The position numbers were made by a program, and so were the translations under genes. From positions 30,897,741 through 30,961,740 of the forward strand of contig OY821782.1 in NCBI GenBank assembly GCA_963682175.1: a stretch of 64,000 nucleotides of DNA, in the 5' to 3' direction. The notes under the pieces were generated by a model. It did not search any database and was not told the origin of the DNA. It was given only the letters and a program-made list of their open reading frames with translations. The stretch comes from Triglochin maritima. Taxonomy: Eukaryota; Streptophyta; Magnoliopsida; Alismatales; Juncaginaceae. Shown one piece after another: positions 18,937-30,951 of the stretch; position 1 is the first letter of the stretch, and the number at the start of each line of letters is the position of its first letter.

Positions 18937-20950
18937 AGGCGACGAAGATTTTGTTTATTTTTTGTGATTTCGATTCTATTCTGTTTATCGTGTGCGCGAT
19001 CTAACTATTTGGGTTTGCGTTTCAGGAGACAACAGAGTGCGCGGCGAAATCCGGGTACATTCGGAGCAAGAAGGGCAACGAAATCGCCGCATCCAAAGAA
19101 GAACCTGAGGCGGATTCGCCGCACGTTTGGAGCATCTGGGCTTCAAACTTTTCTAGGGTCGTCTCCATCTCTGGGTGGACGCGTAGAGCAACTGGAAATT
19201 CTCGAGAGCAGGCGGTGAACCCGACTGAGCGTGCGTAGGTAACCTTTGTTGCCTTTTTCCTCGTAATTTCTAGTTTCGGAAAATTTCCTTTTTAGTAGAA
19301 TTGCACGTGTTAAGCTCAAATTCCATAATTGGCAATAATTCAACTCTGACCTAAAAATGGGCAAAATTAGAAGGACTTAGTGCATGCATCATATAGTGTT
19401 TTGTTTGCATTATTCTTGCTAAATTCTTGCAAATTAATTCTTGTTGAAGAGTGCTGGAGGCAAGGTACGCGCGTGGTTTTTTTATCGATTGCATTTAAGC
19501 ATATAATCTAGTTTGTATACAACCTTGCAATTGCCCCCCACTAAAGACCAATGTTTGACTATCTTTGCTAGATTTAAGTTAAACTATCTTAAGGGCAACT
19601 CCATAGGAAAAGATACGGTGGGATTTCATCACACTTCCGTGGCCTACAAATCACAATCCTAAAGTGTCACCCAAGCCTTAAATTAAAATCAATTAGACAT
19701 TGGCCCCTAAGGACTCAGACTCAATTAAGGAGAAGATTGGTTTGACTTGCTATGACTTGAGGCTGATCGAATTTAATTTGGTGTCTAGAAAGTATTTTTG
19801 TGTTGACGTAAGTCTTCCAAGCGAAGTGGTTGTCTAATTGGCACCGACTCTGTCGGAAGCGCCCCCACTAGCTATACACTGCCTGGCCAATTTGGTTGTA
19901 TTAGTGAGGGAGGTGAATCAAGCGAACCAATTCGACTCAACCAGTTAGGAGTCGTCTAGATTTAAGCGACATTAGGTCTAGGATTGTTTGAACCGTGCTT
20001 GTTTAGGAAACTTCTGACCAACCCTCTCATCTATATTTTAGAGTTAAGTTTCCCTTCTCCTCTGAGTCATCTTCTTCTCACCTACTTCTACGTTCTAGTC
20101 TCCTTCCCTTTACACTCTCTATTAGCGTTTAAGGGTCGAGTCGAGCACTTTTGCTTGTTTAGCCTCGTGATGGTGAGAGTGGTCGACTCGAGAGTGTTTT
20201 GTTGAGATGGATGGTTACATGGGAGACCATCCATATCATTGTTGGGACCAGGACAATTCTTCCTGGTATTCTGGACCCATGCAACCTGGGGTGGCTCAGA
20301 CTAACACCCCATATGGTTGGGACAATCCTAATTGTGTGACTGAGCAATCTTCATATTGGGGTAACATGAGAGAGGCACCGACTGCTAGACCACAATCTAG
20401 TTATGTTGGATCATATACTGGTCAACAAACTGAGACATTACAACAAACTTTGGCCTCCTTCATGCGTATGGCAGACGACATGAGTGCACCGGTGGCTCCA
20501 GTAGTCGTACCGTGCGACTGTTGTGGGTTGAGTGGTCATGTTATCAGGGAATGTCCTTATGTTCCCCTAGAGCCTGAGTATGAGCATACATTTTTCCCAA
20601 AATGCTCAATATGACCATTACGTATCCGCGTACAACCCGAGAGTAATGGATTCGTGGGGAGACAATTCATATCCAAATTCTTATACTTCATTCTCACCCC
20701 AGTATCCTCCTCCCGAAAAGAGATGAGAAGAAGTTGTTGATTGGAAGATAATAGTTATTTGCTTATAGTTGTTTTCTTAGTTGCTTAATTTGTTGGGTCA
20801 AAGTTTAGTTGCTTAGTTACTTATAGTTGTGCAAAAGCATAGTGGATCGAACTAGTTGCTAGTTAGTGGCTTAGTTGCTTATAAGGTGATCCATGATGTT
20901 GATCAAAAGTTATATTAAATGGTAGAATGTTTGGTGAGGAATTATTAAGA
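18937..20950 (+). mobile_element. Leader and truncated body of Athila-like element
   Basis: A non-coding leader of about 1.2 kb follows the PBS. It contains a second pair of GC-rich dyads (aatcgccgcatcc and ggcggattcgccgcac, 19080-19120), then a short gag remnant. It has no capsid, protease or pol. The sequence merges into a CACTA remnant near 20950, where the element is truncated. Confidence 0.6.
20207..20731 (+). pseudogene. Athila-like gag remnant with CCHC zinc knuckle
   Basis: The first frame (20207-20614) encodes MDGYMGDHPYHCWDQ..., a Gln/Ser-rich segment, and a zinc knuckle CDCCGLSGHVIREC (C-x2-C-x4-H-x4-C). Translation stops at 20614. A frame shifted by one base across the T-run at about 20590 continues for about 45 residues (YNPRVMDSWGDNSYPNS...) in the style of Athila gag C-termini. 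The capsid domain expected before the knuckle is missing, so this is a deleted, frameshifted gag. Confidence 0.65.
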
Positions 20951-20954
20951 TCGA

Positions 20955-21827
20955 TTGAGTGTGTGGTTGAAATGTAGGTTAAAATGGTCTAATATTTCCA
21001 ATTTTAGGGGAGCTTCTGCTCAAATTTTTTATAATTTAATTATTTTTTGGTGTGAGTTTCGTAGGATGTCAATTGCACCAGACAAATCTTGGTTACAGAT
21101 TGATAATAGATTCAAACTTGAATACATAAAAAGGTTGGATGAGTTCTTGAATTTTGCAAGTGAAAATTTGGAAAAATTGGGTGGTCTTATCCCATGCCAA
21201 AGCAAAACATGCAAAAATCAAACACTTCTTAACGACCCCAAATGCGTGAACATGCTCTCCTCAAGGGTTTTATGCCAGATTGTTCTACGTGCGTACGTCA
21301 TGGTGAAAAACTACCGGGAAGGAATAGGAACTTTCAGTAATCCGGCATCACTTCAACTTCAAATGTTGTTGACGACATGCAATGAATGTTGCAAGACATT
21401 TACGGAGATGTTGGAGGCGAAGAAGTTAATGCGGAAGATGATGATAGTATTTATGAATATGTTGTGGACGACGAATATGAAATGTAAAAAGCTAAAGTTG
21501 TTGGTGACCCAGATCGTCTGTCGAAGCTTGTGAATGATACTGAAGAACCTTTGTATGGAGGATGTAAGAAGTTCACAAAGTTGTTGGTCATGGCCCTACA
21601 ATAGTAATGCCTTATTAAAATTTCTGTTGGCCGTATTTTTACGTGTCTTTTAGGTGCACGAACTTGCTCTTGCCGAGGGAATTTGTGTTGGTCGCGAGCC
21701 CACCGATGGGACTTTTCTTGACGGACTTTTGCCGACGAATATTCCGTCGGCAGGCACTAATACTGATGCAAATGTGGCATTTTGCCTACGGAACCGTCCG
21801 TCAGCAAATGCCCTTTTTCTGGTAGTG
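20955..21827 (+). mobile_element. CACTA element remnant with transposase-associated domain
   Basis: The right end reads ccctttttctggtagtg (reverse complement CACTACCAGAAAAAGGG), preceded by subterminal inverted motifs (ccgacgaatattccgtcgg, ccgtccgtcagc). The left end was not found. Only the N-terminal domain of a transposase is kept, about 300 bp from the terminus, so the interior is deleted. Confidence 0.7.
21065..21533 (+). pseudogene. CACTA transposase-associated domain, broken
   Basis: The frame from about 21065 reads MSIAPDKSWLQIDNRFKLEYIKRLDEFLNFA, the usual start of the plant Transpos_assoc domain, which begins with a K/R-S-W motif and an 'eYi.Gl..Fl.fA' helix. It is followed by IPCQSKTCKN, matching the Cys-rich IPCPCxxCxN signature with one Cys changed to Ser. 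Around 21250 the frame shifts and the HGE motif that ends the domain appears in another frame (TCVRHGE). It is non-functional. Confidence 0.7.
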
Positions 21828-22558
21828 AACAATAACGTTATTAAGAATAATATTGTTAATATCAAAAAACCAAAGGAGTTTTTCTTAAATGAAGCGATTA
21901 AGAGGGTAAATAAAGGTTTAATTACAGATTCTTAGTTTTTAATAGAATTTTTTTACATCCCTATTCTCTACACTCCTACTAGCCTCATTCTGAAAAAATA
22001 TTTAGGATTCTTTTGCTATGTTAGGTTTTTTTGTTTTTGGTAAGTATCCTATATGTATTAATCTATTAATATTTTAAGTAAATAAAATTAATGAAGAATT
22101 TTGAGTAAAAAGTCTTGAGGGCCAACGTTGAATTCCAACTGAAACATATATGTGGAATATTCTACAAAAACTTAATTCATATTCTTATATGTATTCCAAC
22201 AAAACAAGCATGAAGAATATTGGTAAAAATTGAGTATAACGTTAGATTTAATTCCATAAACGTTTTCTTACACATATATGCAAGAACTTGAAACTTAAAA
22301 CGCGTATTCAATCTATATTTTTGTTCGCAAAAACTTTGTATCTGCAGCTACCCGAATAATGAAAAGTATATAGTCTGATATTTATATTATTTAAAGATGG
22401 TGAAAGATATGCATTATCTGGCAATAATCCGTATTTGTTTGAACACTTGATTATTAAGACCATTTTAAGGGTGTAAAGTGAAATTTGAAATAGCTAAAAG
22501 GTAATATTTAATCTTAAACCCATTCATCTTGGACTATCAAATATGACACTCAAACCTC
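21828..22558. other. AT-rich intergenic DNA
   Basis: 730 bp between two CACTA ends. It has no credible frame, RNA or repeat structure. Confidence 0.5.
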
Positions 22559-23160
22559 CACTACAACAAAAATCGCCTTTACCGTCGGACATGTCAGGAT
22601 CACCTGTCGACAAAAATGTCGTCGGCACCATGACATATATGTCAGGCCAGGCGCGACATAATTTGTTTGGCACCCGATTATTTTGGCACGCACTGAGCAC
22701 GTGTCGTTCCAAACAGCCCAACAGAATTTTCATCAGCTCGATTGGAATTCCGTCGAATCGGTGCGCGAAGTATTTGTTATCGCGCCCGATTAGTTTTGGC
22801 ATGCGCTGAGTGCGTGCTGAACTTAGCATGTCGACGGAATTTCCGTCCGCATGCTAGTTAATTGGGGGGGGGGGGGATCCCGATTTCTATTCCCACCCGA
22901 CGAAACCCTAAATCCTTCGCTGATTCCGTCTGCCGATTTCCGTCATCGTCGCAACCACCGGTCCTGTCTGATCCCCAACTGCAGTTCCTGGTAGCCGCTC
23001 GTCGCCGTCGAGTCGTCTCCGCCTCACACCGTCATCCCCAGTCCTATCTCCGCCTTACGCCTCACTCTTCTCGTGCACCGACCACCGCCTTGCCTTCCGC
23101 ACCACGTGCCGGCCACCAGGGCGCCGGCCACATCCTTGTTGTGACAAGTATATTGTTTTT
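22559..23160 (+). mobile_element. CACTA element left end and probable leader exon region
   Basis: It begins CACTACAACAAAAATCGCC and continues with subterminal motifs (accgtcggac, gtcgacaaaaatgtcgtcgg, gtcgacggaatttccgtc). After a G-run at 22865-22874 comes GC-rich sequence (about 22880-23140) that looks like a transcribed leader (contains aaaccctaaatcc). The frame there is Arg/Pro/Ser-rich with no known domain. The right end was not found. Confidence 0.6.
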
Positions 23161-23269
23161 AGTTAATTTATTTAAAAAATAATAATAAATATTCTGGAGT
23201 GAAATGTCAAAATCATGCTATTAACAAAGCCATAATCTATATTTTTTAAAATGCTTTGGCGTTCCATGT

Positions 23270-23690
23270 TAATGTTGGGTATGTTTTGGTAACTTAAGTT
23301 TTGAGGTTGATCATGATCGCGTTTTGAGTTTCCCCAAAAGTCATATTTTTTTCTCCAAACATACTTTTTTGGGGGGCATGTTTTGAGTTTGAGGTTGTCA
23401 TTTTGCCTTGTAACTTGAGTTTAGCAAAACACTAGCCAGGACCAGTGTCTTGCAAAATGAGGAATTCATTCCATAATTGCACTAATTAACTTTCTTATTT
23501 ACCTGACACATAAGTTTTGAGTTTTCAGTTTTCATTAAGAGTACCAAAACCCAAAGACCGAACAAGAAACTATGGTGTTGAGCTTTTGATATGAAAGGCA
23601 AGTCAAATTTTAAGGCTTGCATAATGCTCAAAATGCTGAGTTTTGAACCTCAAAACTCAAGTTATTCAAACAGATCTGTTGAGCTTTTAT
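23270..23690. mobile_element. Putative small MITE with inverted ends
   Basis: Sequence at about 23280-23330 (ggtaacttaagttttgaggtt...) pairs with the complement of about 23630-23680 (aacctcaaaactcaagtta...). The unit is about 400 bp and has no coding capacity. Ends, target duplication and family are uncertain. Confidence 0.4.
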
Positions 23691-24024
23691 TTAACAGTAA
23701 ATATTTCGTTAATGATTCCAACTCCATGGAAAATTTTGATCTCCTATTTTATCTAATTCAGTTTATAATAAATTTTGAACATTCAAATTTAAACTTGAAT
23801 ATGTACATGATGAAATCACCCATTACAAATGTTTATTTACCTTGACTTTGAACTGTATTTTGAATAAAATCTTTAATATACAATTTTCCCATTGTACAAA
23901 CATAGCTTGAGATGATTTTTGACACACAAAGAAAAATAAAAGAGTGTGTACAATAACTCAAGATATTTATGGACATTACCATAGAAAAGAATTTAAGAAT
24001 TTTTTTATGCAAAGTTGAATAGAA

Positions 24025-24200
24025 CGCTACAAGAAATTGGGTCTACAGTCAAGTTAGGCGTATCCGTCGCTGATTTAGACAACGACGGATACAGTTAAAT
24101 CTGTCACGAAGAAAAAATATTTTTTACTTGCATGCCAATCCAAAACAACTATATTGCCAAAACATCATCTAACAACAATCACTTTCTTCTATGCCACTCT
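24025..24200 (+). mobile_element. Decayed CACTA terminus
   Basis: The sequence cgctacaagaaattggg is one base from the CACTACAAGAAATTRGG terminus at 7701. It is followed by cgtatccgtcg and acgacggata repeats. No matching right end is seen, so it is a fragment. Confidence 0.5.
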
Positions 24201-26126
24201 TGTAAACTTAAATTTGCTGAATAGCACTTCGTCAACTTTCCATGCCACTCCTTTAACTTTCCGTTAACTCTGATTACTAACATTGTTAACAATATTACTG
24301 ATTAATTTGAAATTTCTTGTATATAGATCTTATAGTACATAACCTTTTTCTTTTAAAAAGGGGACATATGACCAAGAATGGGGCGGGGGTAGTCTTTCCT
24401 TTTAAATGAAGTGAAGAACATATTATAATTGTCCTTTTCGACTACACATATTTTAAGAATAATTGCAAATATCCTTGTCATTATTTGTTACTCTCACAAT
24501 AGCATAACATGGTTTCACCAACAAAAAAATATCCATCAGTGTATGTGACTATCCATCGGTGTGGGTGAACACCGATGAATATACCTACCATCTGTGTTTT
24601 GTTCCACCAACGGATGTTCCGATAGATAAATGAAGTTGGTGTTAGTTTTGGTGCGAAAGTTTCAGCCTATTTTTTGCTTTGTTTTTCCAGAGCGAAGAAC
24701 ATCGATGGGGCACCACCAATGGATATTCATCAGTGATCTACGCTGACGGACGTATCCATCAGTGTATGATATACCGACTCATACTTCCTCCGCAGTATCA
24801 CCGACGGATGGTGACGTACACTGATGGAACAATGCCTTCGGTGAATTTTGTGGGTAACCTTCACCGACAGATAAGTACTGTCGGTGAAGGTTACATGACA
24901 AACAACAGAACTTACATCAACGAATAAGTACCGTCGGTGTAAGTCCTATCCAGAACCAGGAAAAAGCCTATTGGATCTTTTTGGGTTCTGATTTCCCTGA
25001 TCAAAAGAAGCAATATTTTTCTTCATTCACCCACAACATATTCATGCATTCAACCATGAATATATAAACAGAAGAACTCATATGTGCATTCACCCCAAAT
25101 GAATTCATTTAAACAACAAACGTCATACACCAAAATCGTAACTATATTGAAATCAAGTTTTAAATTCTCAAAGTAGTCAAACAAAGCTTAACAATAATAG
25201 TAGAATAACAACACAAACACTAGGTCGTCAAACCTCCAGTATCTTCTCCACGTGATGGTCTGTGATCTTCATCTGGTTGGGGGGAGGAGGCTGAGGAGGC
25301 GAGACCAGGAGGAGGAGGAGGCGGTCAGGTAGGATGAAAAGGTAGATACCAACGGCAGAGGTGACAATGAGATGTTCAGGAGGAGGTGAGTCATGAAGGG
25401 ATAGTGGCATGTTGAGAAGGAGGAGCCGGCGGCAGAAGTTACAAATAGATAGGGGTGGTGAGTCAAGGAGGAGGAGGAGGAGGCATCGAGTCGACATGGC
25501 TGTTACGGCGGCACAACGAGGCTCGAGGGCAACGATGGGGAGATGTAGCGGAAGAGGCGATGGGGGAGTTAGGGTTTGGGAGGAGAGTGTAAGGGAAACT
25601 CGTATCAAGCTACTGATACAACGTTTCACCGACGGATTTTTTCCTTTAGTGCATGTGATCTTATCCGTTAGTGTTGATGTTGTCGGATTTTGTGCCCCTA
25701 TGTATGTATATTTTTTAAAAATTTATACATGCATACAAGATCAATTTCCATATTTTCGACGATTTCATGTACATTATTTTATATTTATTCTAATATCATG
25801 TAATCTACATATATATTAAAATAAATAGAAGGAGATCATACCAAAGTTCTCTAAAACCTTTATGAAGATTCGGAGTTGCGTTGCCCGTTGAATCGTCCAC
25901 CGATTCGCCTCCAAGTGTTCACCAAACTCTAAACAAGATTAGATAGAAAGGAGCAAGCCAATTCAATCTCTAAATCAAGTTTAGAATCTAGTTAATAATC
26001 ATTCTAAAGCTCCCTGAGAATTTAATCTCCAAAAGCTTGAATAATTAAGAGAAATTCAGATGGATTAGTTGGGGGTTAGGGAGAGAGAATTTTTGCATTA
26101 ATTAAAATAAGTAGGGATATGAGACT

Positions 26127-26134
26127 TATTTATA
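26127..26134 (-). promoter_or_regulatory. LTR TATA box
   Basis: The minus strand reads TATAAATA in gagtctataaataagtc. The nearest GGTCGACC (26317) is 183 bp upstream. Confidence 0.6.
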
Positions 26135-26316
26135 GACTCTCCCAACACCCACATCATGGGTAATCCACTTACCCATAATCTCTTGTTTATCTCTCCCTAA
26201 AATCAATCACAAATTGATACATAATCATCATCATTCATATTTGACCACAATTGGAATAAATCCAACTCCTGATCAACACCAATCCCTTCACTAATTCTGG
26301 CAAAATCATGATCACC

Positions 26317-26600
26317 GGTCGACCGAAACATGCCTGCCGATCGACCGATTGACAGTTAATTGCGGTTTTTGTTGGACCATGAAACCAGGCAGTCGACTCA
26401 TCACATGCTACCAAAGCTATTGTGACTTTTCGGTCGAACAAACACACCCAAACGGTCGACCGTTTCTACACTAGAAAGCCACTGGAAGTTTTCGGTCGGA
26501 CTGCACTTCAAGTCGGTCGACCGATCACTAGCAAGAATAGTTTGCGGAAGCTCCTGAAAGTTTTCAGTCAACCAAACACATCCATCCGGTTGACCGTTCA
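26317..26600. repeat. GGTCGACC palindrome tract in solo LTR
   Basis: Three full sites (26317, about 26455 and 26515) and decayed ones (gatcgaccg, ggttgaccg, cagtcgac) lie in U3, in an LTR otherwise unlike its neighbours. Confidence 0.75.
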
Positions 26601-27204
26601 CATACGCAACAAATATTGTGACTTTCGACCGTTTTGGCCCGATTTTGCCTTTATCGAATTTTGGATTTATATCCAACAAAATTCGATCTTTGGGGTCTTA
26701 GCAAATTCATATGTCATAATGTTGAACACATTATATCATGTAGAATATTATCATGTAACATCCTCGAAAGCGGAAGAAATTTAAACTTTTAATAAAACAC
26801 AACACGAGGATATTACCCAAGAAAAAGGCCAACTGGTGCACCAAGATATATACAATATATATCTGAGAGTTTACAAAAGTGTGATTACAACAAAAGATAA
26901 GGAAAATATACATGTAATCACTCGGACCTCAAAAACAAAGAAAGCAGGATCTGGTCCCGAAGGCGCTCCTCCGCAGTCACCACCTCCTAATGCTGCCTAT
27001 GACCTGACATAAAACATGAATATGCCTGAGTTTCTCGAGAGGAAACCCCGTATGCCAAACCTCTATAACAATAAATGACTGGATATCTAAAGCATCTATG
27101 ATATGAAATGAGATAGACCAACAACGTCTCACTGGGTCCTCGGGAACTCTCTCCCTACCACAGTAGACACCAAACAGTGACGGGTCCCACGGGTCCTCTA
27201 GCCC

Positions 27205-27600
27205 AACCCTCACACACGTGCCCCAGGCACCTCAGCCGGAAACTCCCTCGGCGACAACACACGTGCCCCAGGCACCACGACCGGAAATATCCTCGGTCAA
27301 CACACACATGTGCCCCAGGCACCGCCGGATTACTCTCAGGTCGGTATCCTCTGTACCGCTGCCATCTTGAGCTGTCCAGAAGACCACTCTCAGGCCGGCA
27401 CCGTCACCCCTCTAGGGCCGGAGATCCGTTGCCATCTTGAGCTGGCCCCACACGCGAACCACCCTCAGGCCGGCACCGGTCACCCCACTAGGGCCGGAGA
27501 TCCGTTGCCTTCTTGGGCTGGCCTGACAACACCCGCGAACCACTCTCAGGCCGGCACCGGTCACCCCACTAGGGCCGGAGATCCGTTGCCATCTCGAGCT
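27205..27600. repeat. Minisatellites near the 3' side of the Tekay LTR
   Basis: Three copies of cacgtgccccaggcacc (27217, 27263, 27307; one reads catgtg) are followed by about four copies of a 50-85 bp unit: ctctcaggccggcaccg... then ccatcttgagctgg. The same array is at 43169-43564 in the other LTR. Confidence 0.75.
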
Positions 27601-27642
27601 GGCTTCACAACACAAGAACACACGAAAACCGTACCAAACGGT

Positions 27643-28153
27643 CGAACAAAATGTCCCAACCGGTCGACCGAATCCTCACAGTGGGACCGGCCCAACCAAC
27701 AAAACTGCCGATCGGTCGAACGGCAAAGGGGCCCCGTTCGACCGAATCCGACCAGTAAAAACTTGTGCCACAGTAATATGCACCAACGGTCGAACGACCC
27801 AAACTCATCGATTGACCGAAAACGACCAGTACCAAACCCCAAAATCCGCATAGTGCACCGGTCGACCGGAACATCTCACGGTCGAACCAACTTAAGTTAT
27901 TTTTAATCGCCGGTCGAACAAGTCAACAAGGCGGTCGACCGTTTGGATGGTCAACGACCCCAACCGACTTACAACAGTGCTTTCGGTCGACCGGCAAAGG
28001 GGGCCCCGTTCGACCGAAAACACACAGAGCATTTTCTCCCTTGATCAAACGTACCACCGGTCGACCACTCGAAGAGTATCGTTCGACTGGTGCAAGGGTT
28101 TTCCGCCCAAATTCCTCTACAACCGGTCGACCGAACCATGCCACCGGTCGACC
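27643..28153. repeat. GGTCGACC palindrome tract in the Tekay 3' LTR
   Basis: Seven full GGTCGACC sites and several half-sites in 510 bp. Unlike the Copia LTRs, the tract lies downstream of the probable start of transcription, in the R/U5 part. Confidence 0.85.
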
Positions 28154-28656
28154 GATTATATGCAGAACGCAGCTGCACGGGTCCGACGAGCCCTCCGGCC
28201 TACCGTCGACCACCCCAACACCCACCAAAGCATAAGTGAGCATCAAAGTAAAGCTTGACATACCTTGAAGACTTGAAGAAGCCTTCGAAGACTCAACGGC
28301 GAGCTTTTCCTCGCAAAGCACCTCCTCCGGCGAAAACCAACCGATCAACGATCTACTCCTCTCCGGCGAACGTCCGAGTTTCACCTCGCCTTCCGAGATC
28401 CGCCCCACGAGCACCTTCACACGCCGGAGACACGATCAGAGAGAGGGAGAGAGTTTGAGCGGTGAGAGAGAGAGAGAACAAGAGAGGGATAGAGAGAGTC
28501 AAACACTCACCTTTTAACCCTTCTCCCCAAATCTCCACCCTTCATCTCATCCCATCCAAACCAAACCAATCTCAGCCCTCCATCATAATCCACCCAATTA
28601 AGCCCCTAATCAAATCCAAAACATGATTAGTCCTAATAAGGATTAAGGATATTACA

Positions 28657-28672
28657 ATCCACCCTCCTTAAA
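28657..28672 (-). other. Polypurine tract of the Tekay element
   Basis: The minus strand reads AAGGAGGGTGGAT directly before the LTR start TGTAATATCC. Confidence 0.75.
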
Positions 28673-28690
28673 AGAATTTCGTCCACGAAA

Positions 28691-29359
28691 TTAGGACCGA
28701 AACTCACCAAACAATTCCGGGAACTCCTTCCGGACCTCTTCTTCAACTTCTCAAGTAGCCTCTCGCTCACTATGGTGCTGCCACCTGACCTTCACCATCG
28801 GAATGGTCCTCCTCCTGAGCTGGTGGTCCATCCGATCCACGATCTCCACCGGTCTCTCCTCGAGAGACAAATCCTGACGGATCTCCGGAACCTCTAACTG
28901 AATCACGTGAGAAGGATCCGCCACGTACTTCCTCAACATAGACACATGGAAGACGTCGTGAAAACCTGAAAACTGCGGCGGCAACGCAATCCTGTAGGCA
29001 ACCTCTCCGATCCGATCGAGAATCTCAAACGGCCCGACGTACCTCGGACTGAGCTTCCCTTTCTTCCCGAACCTCATCACTCCTCGAGATGGTGAAATCT
29101 TCAGGAAAACGTGATCGCCTACCTCAAACATCAACACTCGCCTACGCCGATCCGCGTAGCTCTTCTGCCTGCTCTGCGCTGTCGCTAATCTCTGCCTGAT
29201 CACATCAACTTTCTCGGCATACATCTGCACAATCTCAAGCCCGATCAGCTGTCTCTCGCCTACATCGCTCCAGCACACTGGCGATCTACAAGGTCTCCCG
29301 TACAAAGCCTCGTACGGCGCCATTCCGATACTCGAATGGTAACTGTTGTTGTAGGCGAA
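28691..29359 (-). pseudogene. Tekay pol, 3' part: integrase C-terminus and chromodomain-like tail
   Basis: This is the second half of the gag-pol frame cut at 29359/38803. It includes GMAPYEALYGRPCRSP (end of the integrase core), the GPY/F segment (LSPRYVGPFEILDRIG), FHVSMLRKY, and a chromodomain-like tail (PVEIVDRMDHQLRRRTI...VRWQHHSEREAT). A stop replaces the expected tryptophan codon after EAT at about 28751 (TGA on the coding strand). About 18 further in-frame residues remain before the natural stop at 28691. A G-to-A change explains the stop. Chromodomains direct chromovirus integration to particular chromatin. Confidence 0.88.
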
Positions 29360-29728
29360 TGATTGACATCATTTCCTGCTCATATTTGTATCTTATATCC
29401 ATTATCTTTCACCTAAATAATGCTATGTTACGAGTTTTATGTTTAGTTTTCAGGAATAAATAGGTTTGAAGAGATGAAGCATAAAAGGACCCAAAAGCTG
29501 GGAAAAAGGACTGAATTGTGAGATCTGTGGACCAAGATGCAAGGAAGAAGGACCTGAATGCAAGACCGAAGGACCTAAGAGCAAAACAGAATACTCCTCA
29601 CCATCATGGGGAGTATTTTGGCAATTCTATTCGGGTCGGAGCTCCAACATGCAAAATAGATGCATCAAATACCAACAAAGCCTTCCAGAAAAGCCCACAA
29701 GAAATTCCAGAGCGATCCGGACACTGTA

Positions 29729-29788
29729 GACCGCTAATTAGCGGTCCAAGACCGCTAATTAGCGGTCCAAGACCGCTAATTGGCGGTC
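29729..29788. repeat. Three dyads GACCGCTAATTAGCGGTC, period 21 bp
   Basis: Two perfect 18-bp palindromes (29729-29746, 29750-29767) and a third with AATTGG at the centre (29771-29788) end 120 bp before the TATA box. The 3' LTR has two units (37759-37797). Confidence 0.95.
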
Positions 29789-29908
29789 ACTTTTGGCCCA
29801 AATGCGCTCAAATTTCTCCTGGACTTGTATTAATGTTCGTTTAGGCTATTTTTGGTGTTTGTTTAGTCCCACATCGGGGGATTGTCCCGGATTAGCTTTT
29901 TCCATGCC

Positions 29909-29916
29909 TATAAATA
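29909..29916 (+). promoter_or_regulatory. LTR TATA box
   Basis: TATAAATA in tgcctataaatagaactc, followed by a pyrimidine-rich stretch where transcription probably starts. Confidence 0.7.
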
Positions 29917-30799
29917 GAACTCTTCACCTCCTTTTGTAATCACTCCATATTTTAAGTGGCTATTCTTCCTACTAGAAGTGAGGCCTTGAAGCACACACTA
30001 AAGTAGGAGGATGCTACTTTTAATGTGAGTCATTTTATCAATAAAGTTTTATGTTTCTTTCATTGTTTGTTTTATGCTTCTTTTATTGTTTATGCATGTT
30101 TTAGTTTAATCGTCTTTTAATTCTAGCTTAGTTTTAATATGCTTTCTTTCCATAGTTTAATAATTAGTGTAATGTTTAGTGAGTAGTTCCATCCCCTTTG
30201 GGGGGTGGAGTAGATGTACATACATGCATTAGAGAATTGGATGAATGCTTTAATTTCAATGTGTTGATTAAACATGAATGTATGCTTGCTTGTTTAGGAT
30301 AGAATTTATAACTTGATGAGTTTTGCCAAAATGATTAGACACCTCTCATGCTTGTTTAGGTTCTGAAATAAACAACTTGCATATGTAAATGTTAATCAAC
30401 CAAGTTGGTGAATAGATTGATAGGTTTTGCCATAACATTTAGACACTTCCTATGCTTGATAAACACCACCTTCATGTGCTTAAAGAATGTATTCTACACC
30501 CACCTCTTTGCTTGTGTGCACTCACTCCACCCCTTAGGGGTTTTCCATTCCTGAAATTCCAGCATTCTTGTTTTGTTCTTAACTTAGTTCTTATTTCATC
30601 GTTTGTTTGCTGCTTTCACATTTCATACTTCTTAGAGTAGTGTAGCGTAGGTTAGCATAATCAATCTTTCTCTTCCCTATTTTGCCACTTGATTTCGTAC
30701 AAGCAAGAGGCTACTCACCTCCCTGAGGACGACCCGTACTTGCCACCGCTTCATCGCGGCCGTGCACTTGCGGTTTAATTAAAACGTTCAACAAGTTTT

Positions 30800-30816
30800 T
30801 GGCGCCGTTGCCGGGG
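30800..30816 (+). other. Primer binding site, tRNA-Asp
   Basis: TGGCGCCGTTGCCGGGG starts six bases after the LTR end and is complementary to the 3' end of tRNA-Asp. It is the standard Athila PBS. Confidence 0.92.
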
Positions 30817-30951
30817 AGGTGCCAGTCCAGACTCTTGTTTGGACGATTCGAGTGGATTTAATTTTTGTTTTGTAGTTTTTCTTTGTTTCAGGAGACTTGG
30901 AGTGGTCAGGAGGAGCACCTGGAGAAGTTTTAAAGCAAGCTGGGCACTGTA

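Larger units (their letters stand above)
25719..26683 (-). mobile_element. Solo LTR with AAATT target duplication
   Basis: The LTR (25724-26678) starts TGTTGGATATAAATCC on the minus strand. Its other end reads TA instead of CA, as a C-to-T change would give. AAATT is on both sides (25719-25723, 26679-26683). It has a TATA box (26127-26134), and a GGTCGACC tract lies upstream of it. There is little similarity to the other LTRs outside that tract. Confidence 0.6.
26754..28656 (-). repeat. 3' LTR of the Tekay element
   Basis: Minus-strand TGTAATATCC...GATGTTACA. From its 5' side it contains a CT-rich transcribed leader (28430-28510), a conserved splice-donor-like segment (about 28264), the GGTCGACC tract (27643-28153) and two minisatellites (27205-27600). 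It is nearly identical to 42718-44621. Confidence 0.93.
29360..30793 (+). repeat. 5' LTR of the Athila-like element
   Basis: TGATTGACATC...GTTCAACA, 1434 bp. It carries three 18-bp dyads (29729-29788) upstream of the TATA box at 29909. It is 21 bp longer than the 3' LTR because of one extra dyad unit. Confidence 0.93.

Noticed and set aside
18900..19220. Basic Arg-rich frame overlapping the tRNA-Asp PBS
   Set aside because: It starts before the PBS and encodes the GC-rich dyads. The region is the non-coding leader of an Athila-like element.
22862..23182. Frame of about 107 residues starting after a G-run
   Set aside because: It is Arg/Pro/Ser-rich with no domain and directly follows a CACTA terminus. 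It is more likely a leader region of the transposon than a gene.
25228..25629. Minus-strand Leu/Ser/Pro-rich frame
   Set aside because: It comes from a GGAGGA-type low-complexity stretch within the CACTA element, with no family resemblance.
27310..28235. Arg/Ser/Thr/Pro-rich frames (repeated RSTG, GRP) in the LTRs
   Set aside because: The peptides are what GGTCGACC and minisatellite repeats encode in three frames. They occur in LTRs and change frame between copies.
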